From: Mycobacterium sp. E3251
GTDB taxonomy: Bacteria > Actinomycetota > Actinomycetes > Mycobacteriales > Mycobacteriaceae
DNA length: 64,000 bases
Direction: 5' to 3'
Assembly (NCBI RefSeq): GCF_001666835.1
Contig: NZ_LZJF01000034.1
Span: forward strand, 1 to 64,000
The notes under the pieces were generated by a model, which saw only the letters and a list, made by a program, of their open reading frames with translations, was not told the origin of the DNA and did not search any database. The position numbers were made by a program, and so were the translations under genes. Below are positions 1-8,287 of this stretch, in pieces (the first letter of the stretch is position 1; each line of letters opens with the position of its first letter).

Positions 1-771
1 GACGGCGCACGACAACTCAAGACGGGATCGGCCGAGCTGGCAACGAAACTCGCCGACGGGGCCAGGCAGGTGCCGAACTGGACCACCCAGCAAAAGGATG
101 CGGTCGCCGACACCATCGGTGGTCCGGTGCAACTCGAGGCATCGCATGAGAACGCCGCGCCCAACTTCGGCACCGGGATGGCCCCGTTCTTCCTCACGCT
201 CGCCTTGTTCTTCGGTGCCTTGGTGCTGTGGATGGTGTTGCGGCCCTTGCAGAGTCGCGCGATCGCCGCGGAAGTCCTGGCGATTCGCGTGGTGCTCGCG
301 AGCTACCTGCCTGCCGCCGCGATCGCGGTATTCCAAGCGATCATTCTCTACTGCGTGGTCCGGTTTGCCCTCGGTGTGCACGCCGTGCACCCGGCCGCGA
401 TGCTGGGGTTCATGATGCTGATCTCCGGCGCGTTCGTGGCCGCGACGCAGGCCATCAACGCGCTTGTCGGTCCGGCGGTGGGTCGGGTGCTGATCATGGC
501 CCTGCTCATGTTGCAGCTTGTCAGCGCGGGCGGCATGTATCCCGTGGAAACCACGTCACGGCCCTTCCAAGTCCTGCACCGCTTCGACCCGATGACCTAC
601 GGCGTCAACGGGCTCCGCCAGCTCATACTCGGCGGCATCGACGCCCGACTATGGCAGGCGATCATCGTGCTGGTCGGGATAACGGCTGCCGCACTGGCGA
701 TCTCCTGTCTGTGCGCGCGAAGAGACCGGGTCTGGAATCTCAGCAGGCTGATCCCTGCGATCAAGATGTAG
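1..771 (+). CDS. YhgE/Pip-type membrane protein, C-terminal part (5' end outside window)
   Basis: The frame is open from base 1, so only the last 256 residues are present. It begins with short helical Gly/Ala repeats (TGSAELATKLADGA), typical of the end of the extracytoplasmic coiled region of YhgE/Pip proteins. About five membrane helices follow, the first being FFLTLALFFGALVLWMVL, in an ABC-2-permease-like arrangement, and the basic tail is CARRDRVWNLSRL. Family members are integral membrane proteins implicated in phage infection or export; the mycobacterial role is unknown. The family is inferred from overall pattern; an ABC-2 permease is the alternative. Confidence 0.6.
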   Translation, partial: DGARQLKTGSAELATKLADGARQVPNWTTQQKDAVADTIGGPVQLEASHENAAPNFGTGMAPFFLTLALFFGALVLWMVLRPLQSRAIAAEVLAIRVVLASYLPAAAIAVFQAIILYCVVRFALGVHAVHPAAMLGFMMLISGAFVAATQAINALVGPAVGRVLIMALLMLQLVSAGGMYPVETTSRPFQVLHRFDPMTYGVNGLRQLILGGIDARLWQAIIVLVGITAAALAISCLCARRDRVWNLSRLIPAIKM

Positions 772-839
772 GCAGACGTTCCGCGTCGACGATCGACGTT
801 GCATGATGGTGGGCAAGCTCTGCGATCGAGAGGAAGCCC

Positions 840-1280
840 ATGTTGGGTGTTCACCATGCCGCGATCTGTACCGCCGACGTAGAGCGCTCGAAGCTGTTCT
901 GGCGCGACGGCCTCGGACTCACCGAACTGTTCGACCACACTTTCACGGGGGACTGGCCAGAACTGTTCGGCGCCAACAGCGACCGGTTGCAGTCGATATT
1001 CCTGGGGGATCCCCAGGCGCCCGATGCCGGCATCGTAGAACTGGTCGTGTTCGACGGTGCTTACGAGGCGAGCGTGCCGCCCCAGCGTCCGCGGCACGGC
1101 TTCTTTCTGCTCTCCCTGCAGCGTGATGTCAACGAAACGCTCGCCACGCTGGCCGAATTAGGATTCGCCGACGGTGTTCATCGAATCACGGTGCCGGCTC
1201 CCGGCGGAAAGACGGTGCCGATGGCCGTTATCACTGCGCCCGATGGCGTACTGGTCGAGCTGATCGGACCGGCGCAATGA
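840..1280 (+). CDS. VOC (glyoxalase/bleomycin-resistance fold) family protein
   Basis: A 146-residue protein with two beta-alpha-beta-beta-beta modules. An N-terminal metal-ligand-like His lies in GVHHAAICTADVERS, and Glu residues lie in GIVELVVF and VLVELIGP, the usual VOC ligand positions. VOC enzymes include lyases, isomerases, epimerases and ring-cleavage dioxygenases; the substrate here is unknown. The start at 840 has GAGAGGAA about 7 bases upstream. Its stop overlaps the start of the next SDR gene by 4 bases (ATGA), so the two are probably co-translated, suggesting a shared small-molecule pathway. Confidence 0.8.
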   Translation: MLGVHHAAICTADVERSKLFWRDGLGLTELFDHTFTGDWPELFGANSDRLQSIFLGDPQAPDAGIVELVVFDGAYEASVPPQRPRHGFFLLSLQRDVNETLATLAELGFADGVHRITVPAPGGKTVPMAVITAPDGVLVELIGPAQ

Positions 1281-2014
1281 CGGCGCTGGTCACCGGCGGC
1301 GGATCCGGAATCGGGCGTGAGGTTGCCGGGCGGCTGCGCGACTCGGGGCACGACGTCGTGGTGTGGGACCTCGCGCATGGCGACATCGCCTGCGACGTCA
1401 GCGATCCCGACGCGGTGTCGGCCGCCATGGACCAAACCGTGCGTGAGCACGGCACGCCCACCCGGATCGTCACTTGTGCCGGCATCGGCGCGTCGGGCCT
1501 CCTGCTCGAAGAGTCGCCAGCGCAATGGAACCGTGTGCTAGGGGTCAACTTGACGGGCACCTGGCTGACGATTCGCGCCGGGGCGCGGGCCATGGTCGAC
1601 GCCGGGGTGGGCGGCTCGATCGTTGCGGTCTCCAGCATCAGCGGCACCGTCGCCGACCGAGACATGGGTGCCTATTGCGTGTCCAAGGCCGGGGTGAACA
1701 TGCTGGTCAAGGTGGCAGCCGCAGAGTGGGGGACCTACGGCATCCGGGTGAACGCCGTCGGGCCGGGTGTCACGCGCACCCCGATGCTGGCCAAACCCGA
1801 ACAACTTCCCGGCTGGGTGGAGGCCCTGTCCGAACGAACGGCGCTGGGTGGGTTGGGCGAAGCCGCCGACGTGGCCGGCGCGATCGTCGGAATCCTCGAG
1901 GTACCTTGGGTGACGGGCCAAGTCGTGCACGCAGACGGCGGGCTTGCGCTGCACAGCCCGATCGACGCATACGGTCAACTGCAGCGGGTGATGGGCCGGA
2001 GAGGCCTCAGCTGA
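1277..2014 (+). CDS. Short-chain dehydrogenase/reductase
   Basis: Classical SDR of 245 residues. It has the Rossmann cofactor motif TGGGSGIG near the N-terminus, a Ser (AVSSISG) and the catalytic YCVSK (YxxxK) motif. The usual NNAG motif is replaced by CAGIG. It probably oxidises or reduces a hydroxyl/keto group with NAD(P)(H). The start ATG overlaps the VOC stop. The 3' end overlaps the convergent alcohol dehydrogenase gene by 8 bp. The substrate cannot be inferred from sequence. Confidence 0.88.
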   Translation: MTALVTGGGSGIGREVAGRLRDSGHDVVVWDLAHGDIACDVSDPDAVSAAMDQTVREHGTPTRIVTCAGIGASGLLLEESPAQWNRVLGVNLTGTWLTIRAGARAMVDAGVGGSIVAVSSISGTVADRDMGAYCVSKAGVNMLVKVAAAEWGTYGIRVNAVGPGVTRTPMLAKPEQLPGWVEALSERTALGGLGEAADVAGAIVGILEVPWVTGQVVHADGGLALHSPIDAYGQLQRVMGRRGLS

Positions 2015-3164
2015 TCCCGAAATCGATGATGCCCCGGATGATTTTGCCGTTGCGGAGGTCGTCGTAGGCATCGTTGATCTCGTCGAGGTGATAGCGCCGG
2101 GTGATCATCTCGTCGAGCTGGAGCTGCCCGGATTGATAGAGCCTGGCCAGCCGGGTGATGTCCGCCCTGGGGTTGCAGGAGCCGAATATGGTCCCGGCCA
2201 GGGTCTTGTTCATCAGGATGAAGTCCTGCAGGTCGATCTTCACCGATCGGGTCAGCTGCGAGGTCATGCCGGTAAGCACGCATGTCCCGCCCTTGCGGGT
2301 CAGCTGCAGGGCGTCGCGAACGTCGTCGGCGGTGATCAACGACGGTGAAACCACCACGGCGTCGGCCATGACTCCGTAGGTCAAGTCCCGCAACATGTCC
2401 TGCGCCTCGGCGATCGTGGCGGCGCTGTGGGTCGCGCCGAACTGCAGAGCCGACTTCTGCTTGAAGTCCACCGGGTCCACGGCGATGATCTGTGCGGCGC
2501 CGCTGATCCGCGCGCCCTGGATTGCGCCCGTACCGATTCCGCCTACACCGATGACCACGACGGTGTCGCCTCCGCGCACCCCGGCGCGATTGGCGGCCGA
2601 ACCGTAGCCGGTCGGAATCGCGCACGACAGCAGCGCGCTTGGCGCCAGCGGCAGGTTCGGCTCGATCTTCACCAGCGAATTCGTCGACACCACCGTGTGT
2701 TCGGCGAACGCCCCGACCTTGGCCAGATGGCCCAGCGGCCGGCCGTCGGCGGTGTGATGGCGAAAGGTGCCGTCGGTGGGCATCCCCGGGGTGAGGGTGA
2801 ATGCGCCGACGTCGCAAATGTATTCCATGCCGGTGGCACACCAGCGGCACTGGCCGCACACGGCGACGAAGGACATCACCACATGGTCGCCGGGGGCGAA
2901 ATCCGTTACGCCGTCGCCGACTTGACGCACGATGCCGGATCCCTCGTGACCGCCGATCGTGGGGAACATCGTCGGGAGGCCGAGGGATCGCATCACCTCG
3001 TTGGGTGCCGACATGTCACCCTTGAGGATGTGGTCGTCGGAGTGACACAGCCCGGCCGCCGCCATCTCGACCAGGACCTCGCCGGCGCGGGGCGGGTCGA
3101 GCTCGAATTCTTCGACGGACCAAGGCCCGCCGACGTCGTGCAGGAGCGCCGCGCGGCTTTTCAT
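2007..3164 (-). CDS. Zinc-dependent, NDMA-type alcohol dehydrogenase
   Basis: A 385-residue medium-chain dehydrogenase. The catalytic zinc site is AAGLCHSDDH, GGHEGSG and a later Cys (LLSCAIPTG). The structural zinc site has four Cys in CGQCRWCATGMEYIC. The nucleotide motif is GVGGIGTGA. This is the layout of mycobacterial NDMA-dependent alcohol dehydrogenases, which carry a tightly bound nicotinamide cofactor. The start is set by ATGA overlap with the upstream P450 stop (3161-3163), indicating translational coupling. The pair could hydroxylate an alkyl or terpenoid carbon and then oxidise the alcohol; that pathway is inference. Confidence 0.88.
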   Translation of the reverse strand: MKSRAALLHDVGGPWSVEEFELDPPRAGEVLVEMAAAGLCHSDDHILKGDMSAPNEVMRSLGLPTMFPTIGGHEGSGIVRQVGDGVTDFAPGDHVVMSFVAVCGQCRWCATGMEYICDVGAFTLTPGMPTDGTFRHHTADGRPLGHLAKVGAFAEHTVVSTNSLVKIEPNLPLAPSALLSCAIPTGYGSAANRAGVRGGDTVVVIGVGGIGTGAIQGARISGAAQIIAVDPVDFKQKSALQFGATHSAATIAEAQDMLRDLTYGVMADAVVVSPSLITADDVRDALQLTRKGGTCVLTGMTSQLTRSVKIDLQDFILMNKTLAGTIFGSCNPRADITRLARLYQSGQLQLDEMITRRYHLDEINDAYDDLRNGKIIRGIIDFGIS

Positions 3165-4387
3165 GCGGCGGGGGAGAACGTGACCGGGAGCTTGTTGGGG
3201 GACCGGAACGTCACGCCGATGATCTTGGACTCCACACCGGTGCCGTCGTCGGCCACTAAGGCCAGGTCTTTGACGCGATCGAAGAGGCTGTTCAGCATGA
3301 CGCGCGTCTCCAGTCGGGCCAGATGCATGCCGAGGCACATGTGGATGCCGCCGGCGAAGGCGATGTGGGCGTTGCGCGGCCGGGTGATGTCGAATACATC
3401 GGGGTCGGCCCAGCGTGTGTCGTCGCGGTTGGCCGAGCCCATGCACAGGTCTATCTGGGCGTCGGCCGGGATCGTCTTGCCGCCGATCTCGACTTCTTCG
3501 GTGGTGGTCCGCATGACCATGGTCAGCGGCGTTTCGACCCGCAGGCCCTCCTCGATGGCGACCGGTATCAACGACCGGTCTCGGGACACCATCGCCAGTT
3601 GCTCGGGATGGGTGAGCAATAGGTACAACAGGTTGCCCGACGATCGATAGGTGGTCTCCAGTCCGGCGGGCAACAGTAGCCGAAGGAACGCGATGATGGC
3701 CTCGTCGCTGAGTTTTTCGCCGTCGATCTCGGCCGTGACCAAGTCGCCGATGATGTCATTGGTCGGTTTGCGGCGCCGCTGCTCGACCTGGTCGAGGAAG
3801 TAGCCGTGCAACTCCTCTGCCGCGGTCAGCCCCGCCATGATGTCGGCCTGGATCGAGATGAGGTCGAGGGACAGCCGCCGGAACATGTCCAAATCCTCCG
3901 GCGGCAGACCGAGCAACGTCGAGATGATGCGGGTCGGAAATTCGAACGTCAGCGCCTTCACCAAGTCGGCGCGGCCCTCGTTTTTGATCTCGTCGATCAA
4001 CTGATCGCAGACCGGCCCGATGACCGACGGCTCCCAACGTTCCAGCGCGGTCGCGCGAAACGCCTTCGCCACCAGGCTGCGGTGATCGTGGTGCTCCTTC
4101 CCGCCCATGGCGAGGATGGTGTGGCCCATCACCAACCCGATCGTCTTGTCGTAAGCGGCCGACGTGAAGATCCGGTCGTCTCGGAAGGCGCGATGGACCC
4201 CGTCGTAGCTGAACAAGACCCACTCGTCGCTGGGCAGCAATTCCTCCGGGATCTGCTCACGATCGCTCAGGGAGCCGTGCCAAACCGGGTCCGTGCGCCT
4301 CATGTATTCGAAGAACGGGTAGGGGCTCGTTTCGCCGGTGAGGTCGAGTGTGACGGGCTGGTTGGCGGGGTCGGTGCTGAGCGTCAT
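3161..4387 (-). CDS. Cytochrome P450
   Basis: A 408-residue soluble bacterial P450. The heme-binding loop FAGGIHMCLGMHLAR has the thiolate Cys at about residue 351. The I-helix AGLETT is a Glu variant of AGxDT, and the K-helix ExxR is EEGLR. No transmembrane anchor is seen. Electron donors are probably small ferredoxins; a Rieske ferredoxin is transcribed divergently from 4531. First gene of an operon with the alcohol dehydrogenase. A palindromic AT-rich site lies in the divergent promoter region. The CYP family is not assigned. Confidence 0.93.
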   Translation of the reverse strand: MTLSTDPANQPVTLDLTGETSPYPFFEYMRRTDPVWHGSLSDREQIPEELLPSDEWVLFSYDGVHRAFRDDRIFTSAAYDKTIGLVMGHTILAMGGKEHHDHRSLVAKAFRATALERWEPSVIGPVCDQLIDEIKNEGRADLVKALTFEFPTRIISTLLGLPPEDLDMFRRLSLDLISIQADIMAGLTAAEELHGYFLDQVEQRRRKPTNDIIGDLVTAEIDGEKLSDEAIIAFLRLLLPAGLETTYRSSGNLLYLLLTHPEQLAMVSRDRSLIPVAIEEGLRVETPLTMVMRTTTEEVEIGGKTIPADAQIDLCMGSANRDDTRWADPDVFDITRPRNAHIAFAGGIHMCLGMHLARLETRVMLNSLFDRVKDLALVADDGTGVESKIIGVTFRSPNKLPVTFSPAA

Positions 4388-4437
4388 TCAGCGCTCCTCC
4401 TGGGCAGCCGGTAAGCGGATGGATCGACGGGATTATC

Positions 4438-4457
4438 GCTATCATAGTATAGATAGC
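4438..4457. promoter_or_regulatory. Inverted repeat in divergent promoter (candidate operator)
   Basis: Arms GCTATC and GATAGC flank 8 bases, in an AT-rich island between the divergent P450 and Rieske ferredoxin genes. The left part, GCTATCATAGT, differs by one base from the GCTA-N3-TAGC palindrome found upstream of the GntR gene and of the aldehyde dehydrogenase gene. The symmetry is visible; the regulator is inferred. Confidence 0.45.
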
Positions 4458-4481
4458 AACTAAGCCCAACGGCTTGTCGTG

Positions 4482-4492
4482 GTTACCGTAAC
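4482..4492. promoter_or_regulatory. Perfect palindrome GTTACCGTAAC (candidate operator)
   Basis: An 11-bp perfect palindrome (GTTAC-C-GTAAC) about 40 bases before the Rieske ferredoxin start. The TTACCGT core also occurs upstream of the acyl-CoA dehydrogenase at 8288, upstream of the TetR-hotdog gene and in the repeat before 35335. It could be a TetR-type operator; the binding protein is unknown. Confidence 0.35.
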
Positions 4493-4530
4493 GGGCACAG
4501 TATTGATGCTGCGTGGCGTCGGAGGCGGTG

Positions 4531-4896
4531 ATGCAAGTGGCCGAGCGGCGATTCGTGTGCTCGCTGGACGATCTGCCGCCCGGCGGGATGAAGCTGGTCG
4601 ACGTCGGGAAGTTCGGCGTCGGCGTGTACAACGTGCGCGGCGAGTTCTACGCGATCGTGAACTATTGCTCGCACGAAGGGGCCCCGCTGTGCCTCGGTCT
4701 CCTCGGTGGGACCAACGAGTTCGCCCCCGACGAACCCGGCGGGCTGCGGCGCGTTCGCGACGGCCAAATCGTCCGATGCCCTTGGCACAACTGGGAATTC
4801 GACATCACCACCGGTCAAAATCTCGCCGATCCGACCCGGCGTATCCGCACCTACCAGGTCGACGTCACCGATGGGGAGGTGTACCTGACCGCATGA
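4531..4896 (+). CDS. Rieske [2Fe-2S] ferredoxin with extended cluster loop
   Basis: A 121-residue protein with Rieske ligands C46-x-H48 (NYCSHEG) and C83-x2-H86 (CPWHNWEF). The span between the two ligand pairs is 34 residues, roughly twice the usual 15-17, because of an inserted segment (GGTNEFAPDEPGG). I chose ATG 4531 because GGAGG sits at 4521-4525; GTG 4513 is an in-frame alternative adding six residues. It overlaps the first amidohydrolase by 4 bp (ATGA). It probably carries electrons, for example for an oxygenase; a partner is not proven. Confidence 0.85.
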   Translation: MQVAERRFVCSLDDLPPGGMKLVDVGKFGVGVYNVRGEFYAIVNYCSHEGAPLCLGLLGGTNEFAPDEPGGLRRVRDGQIVRCPWHNWEFDITTGQNLADPTRRIRTYQVDVTDGEVYLTA

Positions 4897-5939
4897 GCCC
4901 ACAGATCATCGATGCCAATGTGCAACCGCATTTCCGCTCCAACGCGGAGATCCGGCGCTACCTGCCCGCCGCCCATCAGCTGCGGTCGATCCCCGACGTC
5001 GAACAGCAGTGGTACTCCGCACCCGGCGGCGACTACCGACAAGACCTCTACGGGGAGCACTACCCGGGGTCAGACCCGGAGACGGTCAGTGGCGACCTGT
5101 TCGCGCAGGGCGTCGAGTACGCCATCCTCAACCCGCTGACCCGCGGCAACATCGCCGACTACCTGCTCAACAGCAGAATTTGCGCGGCGGTCAACGACTG
5201 GCTGCTCGACCGCTGGATCGAGCCCGACAACACCGATCGATTCCGGGGCACCATCCGCGTCAATCCGGAAGACCCGAAGGGGGCCGTCGCGGAGATCGAG
5301 CGCCTGGGCGATCACCCGAAGCTCGTCCAGGTCGGCGTCCCGATGCAGTCACGCGAGCCCTACGGCAAACCGATGTTCGAGCCGATCTGGGAGGCGGCCG
5401 CCGCCCACGGGTTGCCAGTGGCGGTACACATCAACGGCGGCAACGGCGTCGACTATCCGCCCACCTTCGCCGGCCACGCCCACACCTATCCCGGATATGC
5501 CGCGTTCATGCCGCTGAACTACTTCGTGCATCTGGCCACCCTCATCGTCGAGGGGATGTTCGGCAGGCACCCCGGCCTCAAATTCATCTTCGCCGACGGC
5601 GGCTATGACATCCTCACCCCGTTGATCTGGCGGCTGGACACCTTCTGGGTGTCCATGCGTGACCAGACGCCGTGGGTCGACCGTTACCCGAGCGAGTACC
5701 TGCCCGGCCACGTCAGGTTCTGCTCGTCGGCGTTCGACGGACCGACCGACGCCGGCGACACGCAGCGCTGGATGGAGTTCACCGGCAAGTCCGACCTGCT
5801 GATGTACGGCTCGGCGTATCCCCATTGGTCCACAACTCCGCCGGAGACCATCGCCGAGGGCCTCGATCCCGCCCAACGCCACAAGGTGCTGTGGCAGAAC
5901 GCCAGCGAGCTGTACGGGCTGAAGGAGCGTGTCCGATGA
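4893..5939 (+). CDS. Amidohydrolase-2 (ACMSD-type) family protein lacking metal ligands, likely pseudoenzyme
   Basis: A 348-residue TIM-barrel protein of the amidohydrolase-2 group (ACMSD-like decarboxylases and hydrolases). The N-terminal metal motif is DANVQPH: the His present in the neighbouring paralogue (DTDVHP) is Gln11 here. The conserved Asp of the C-terminal GSDYPHW motif is Ala308 (YGSAYPHW). The middle His (VAVHINGG) is kept. Loss of two ligand positions suggests weak or no metal catalysis. Four-base overlaps couple it to the ferredoxin before and the intact paralogue after, so it may be a non-catalytic subunit of a hetero-oligomer (inference). Confidence 0.85.
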   Translation: MSPQIIDANVQPHFRSNAEIRRYLPAAHQLRSIPDVEQQWYSAPGGDYRQDLYGEHYPGSDPETVSGDLFAQGVEYAILNPLTRGNIADYLLNSRICAAVNDWLLDRWIEPDNTDRFRGTIRVNPEDPKGAVAEIERLGDHPKLVQVGVPMQSREPYGKPMFEPIWEAAAAHGLPVAVHINGGNGVDYPPTFAGHAHTYPGYAAFMPLNYFVHLATLIVEGMFGRHPGLKFIFADGGYDILTPLIWRLDTFWVSMRDQTPWVDRYPSEYLPGHVRFCSSAFDGPTDAGDTQRWMEFTGKSDLLMYGSAYPHWSTTPPETIAEGLDPAQRHKVLWQNASELYGLKERVR

Positions 5940-7084
5940 CCACCATCGAACGAGTCGATTCGCAGACCGGTCACGACGACGAGATTGCGGTCAGCATCGT
6001 CGACACCGACGTGCACCCGTTGCCCCTCTCGACCGACGTGCTCAAGTCGTACGCGCCGTCCGAATGGGTGGACAAGATATGGCCGACCGGCAACGCCGTC
6101 ACCCCGGTACCGCATTTCTACGACACACCGGACTCGTACAAAACCATGTCGCTGCGGATGGACGCCGCCCCGCCGGGGGGCGGGGTTGCGGGCAGCGACC
6201 CGGAATTCGCCGCCAAGCAGTTGCTGCTCGACGCCGGCGTCAGCATCGCGACGCTGGAGCCGATGTGTGACGCCCAGCTGCCACAGGCCGAACACGTTCT
6301 GAAGTCCGCCTACAACGACTGGCTTGCCGATGTCTGGCTCGACACCAACAACGAACACGGCCGGTGGCGCGGATCGATCAGCATCAGCGCGCAGACACCC
6401 GAGCAGGCGGCGCGTGAGGTCGAGCGGTGGGCGGGACATCCGTACATGGCCCAGGTGCTGATGACACCGCAGACTCGTGGGATCCCGTTCGGCAACCCGC
6501 ATTTCGACCCGCTCTATGAAGCCGCTGCACGCAACGGTTTCCCGGTGGCCACACACCTGATGGGACAGACGCCGTTCGAGCTGATTCCGTTGTATCCCGT
6601 CGGCAACCCCGCGCACTGGCATGACTTCTTCGCGTCCTGGCCGCTGCTGTATGTCTCGCACCTGATGAGCCTGGTGTTCGACGGCGCGTTCGACCGCCAC
6701 CCCGACCTGCGGGTGGTGTTCGTCGAGGGTGGGTTCACGTGGGCGATGCCGGTGATGTCGCGGATGGACCGCATCTGGGAAGCCCGCCGCGGCGACCTGC
6801 CCCACGTGCGGCGCCGCCCGTCGGAGTATGTGCGAGAACATGTTCGGTTCACCACCCAGCCGCTGGAAGATGCCGACACCGTGCAGTTCCGGGAGTATCT
6901 GGAAATGATGGACCTGGGCGACAACCTGATGTTTTCGACGGACTACCCGCACTGGAGCTACGACGCGCCAACCTATGCGATCAGCCGATTCCCGGCCGAC
7001 CAGCGCGAGCGGATCATGCGCGGCAACGCGACCGCTCTCTACGGGTTACCGGCGACGGTCAAGGCGCTTCCCGGAGAACTCTGA
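5936..7084 (+). CDS. Amidohydrolase-2 (ACMSD-type) family enzyme
   Basis: A 382-residue protein paralogous to the upstream gene, with an approximately 25-residue N-terminal extension. It keeps the expected ligands: D25/H27 in DTDVHP, His in PVATHLMGQ and D336 in STDYPHWS. Enzymes of this group decarboxylate or hydrolyse via a divalent metal; many actinobacterial catabolic clusters contain one. The start ATG overlaps the preceding stop (ATGA at 5936-5939). The substrate is unknown. It is presumed to be the active partner of the preceding pseudoenzyme. Confidence 0.88.
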   Translation: MTTIERVDSQTGHDDEIAVSIVDTDVHPLPLSTDVLKSYAPSEWVDKIWPTGNAVTPVPHFYDTPDSYKTMSLRMDAAPPGGGVAGSDPEFAAKQLLLDAGVSIATLEPMCDAQLPQAEHVLKSAYNDWLADVWLDTNNEHGRWRGSISISAQTPEQAAREVERWAGHPYMAQVLMTPQTRGIPFGNPHFDPLYEAAARNGFPVATHLMGQTPFELIPLYPVGNPAHWHDFFASWPLLYVSHLMSLVFDGAFDRHPDLRVVFVEGGFTWAMPVMSRMDRIWEARRGDLPHVRRRPSEYVREHVRFTTQPLEDADTVQFREYLEMMDLGDNLMFSTDYPHWSYDAPTYAISRFPADQRERIMRGNATALYGLPATVKALPGEL

Positions 7085-7220
7085 ATCCGCCCGCGCTGAA
7101 GCGATGCGCCCCTCGTCTTTCACCACCCGGAATCGCAGGTCTACCTTGAATAAAGTTTCCGGCACGGCCCCGCGCCGGGACCGGACGAGCCCGCACGACG
7201 AGCCCGGAAGACGAGAAGGT

Positions 7221-8192
7221 ATGACACAAACGAATCTGACGCGGCCACAGGGCCTTACCCGGATCGACCCGGTACTCCGAGAGGCCGCCACCGCATTGGG
7301 CGTCGTCGAATTCCGCGCCGAGACACTGCCCCCCGAACGGGAGCACGCCAACCGGCTCGCAGCCGAGCGCGCCGCCGCGGTCGACACCGCCGATGTAACC
7401 GTCGAAACGCGCACCATCGCCGGCCCCGGCGGACATCAGCTGAAGCTTCGCTTCTACCGCGGTCCCGACCTCGATCGAGCCGGATCAGATGCACCGCTTG
7501 TCGTGTACGCCCACGGCGGGGGATTCGTGACCGGCAACCTGGACACCGACCATGCCCAGTGCGTGGAGCTGGCCAGAGATGGCGGATGCCTGCTGGTATC
7601 GGTCGACTATCGACTCGCGCCGGAACACCCTTGCCCGGCCGCGTTGGATGACGTTGAGGCCGGCCTCTACTACGCCATCCGCAACTGCGCCGAGCTGAAG
7701 GTGGACGTCAACCGCATCGCCGTGATGGGACGCGACGCGGGCGCGGCACTGGTCGCGGGCCTGAGTCAGCGCATGTTCGATGACGAAGGTCCACAGATCC
7801 TGGTGCAGATCCTGCACCAGCCGATGCTCGATTCCGACGCCACCCAATCCCGGCGCGAATTCCAGCGCACGCCGGGCCTCAACGGCCCGGCCGTGAGCCG
7901 GGCATGGGGTCATTACGTCGGTCACGCGAGCGCCAACGGCCAGCATGTCCCCGCGCACCGCGCGAACCTCGAGGGCCTGCCGCCGACGTTCATCAGCTGC
8001 GCGGAGATCGATCCCTGCCGCGACGAAGCCATCGACTACGCGAACAGGCTGTTGCACGCCTACGTGCACACCGAATTACACGTCATCGCAGCAGCATTCA
8101 ACGGGTTCGACTCGCTGGTTCCAGATTGGGTTGTTTCTCAGGAGAACCGTGCCCTGCACGCGCGTTCGCTGCGTCGCGTGTTCGCCATGTAG
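7221..8192 (+). CDS. HSL-type alpha/beta hydrolase fold protein lacking catalytic Ser and His
   Basis: A 323-residue protein of the hormone-sensitive-lipase group, with the oxyanion motif HGGG at about residue 98 and DYRLAPEHPCPAALDD. The nucleophile elbow normally reads GDSAG but here is GRDAG (Asp172). The catalytic His of the usual HGF motif is Asn294 (FNGFDS). Both losses are unambiguous in the DNA. The protein may be a binding protein, a lyase/dehydratase or inactive; HSL-fold proteins with altered triads are known in plants (GID1 receptor, isoflavanone dehydratase). Start ATG 7221 is preceded by AGAAGG; earlier in-frame starts lie in the amidohydrolase tail. Confidence 0.85.
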   Translation: MTQTNLTRPQGLTRIDPVLREAATALGVVEFRAETLPPEREHANRLAAERAAAVDTADVTVETRTIAGPGGHQLKLRFYRGPDLDRAGSDAPLVVYAHGGGFVTGNLDTDHAQCVELARDGGCLLVSVDYRLAPEHPCPAALDDVEAGLYYAIRNCAELKVDVNRIAVMGRDAGAALVAGLSQRMFDDEGPQILVQILHQPMLDSDATQSRREFQRTPGLNGPAVSRAWGHYVGHASANGQHVPAHRANLEGLPPTFISCAEIDPCRDEAIDYANRLLHAYVHTELHVIAAAFNGFDSLVPDWVVSQENRALHARSLRRVFAM

Positions 8193-8287
8193 CGCCGAAC
8201 AGCACTATCGACGGAACTCCGGTATCTCTTACCGTAGCGCTAATTGCTACCATCGAGAACGCCGGAGAACTCTCCACGAGAGGCAGC

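Noticed and set aside
3165..3446. N-terminal extension of the alcohol dehydrogenase to 3446
   Set aside because: The extension lies inside the P450 coding region and is Arg/His-rich; ATG 3164 gives the family's normal start and an ATGA overlap.
6975..7220. Upstream start for the HSL-type protein
   Set aside because: It would overlap the amidohydrolase and add non-homologous residues; ATG 7221 has its own ribosome site.
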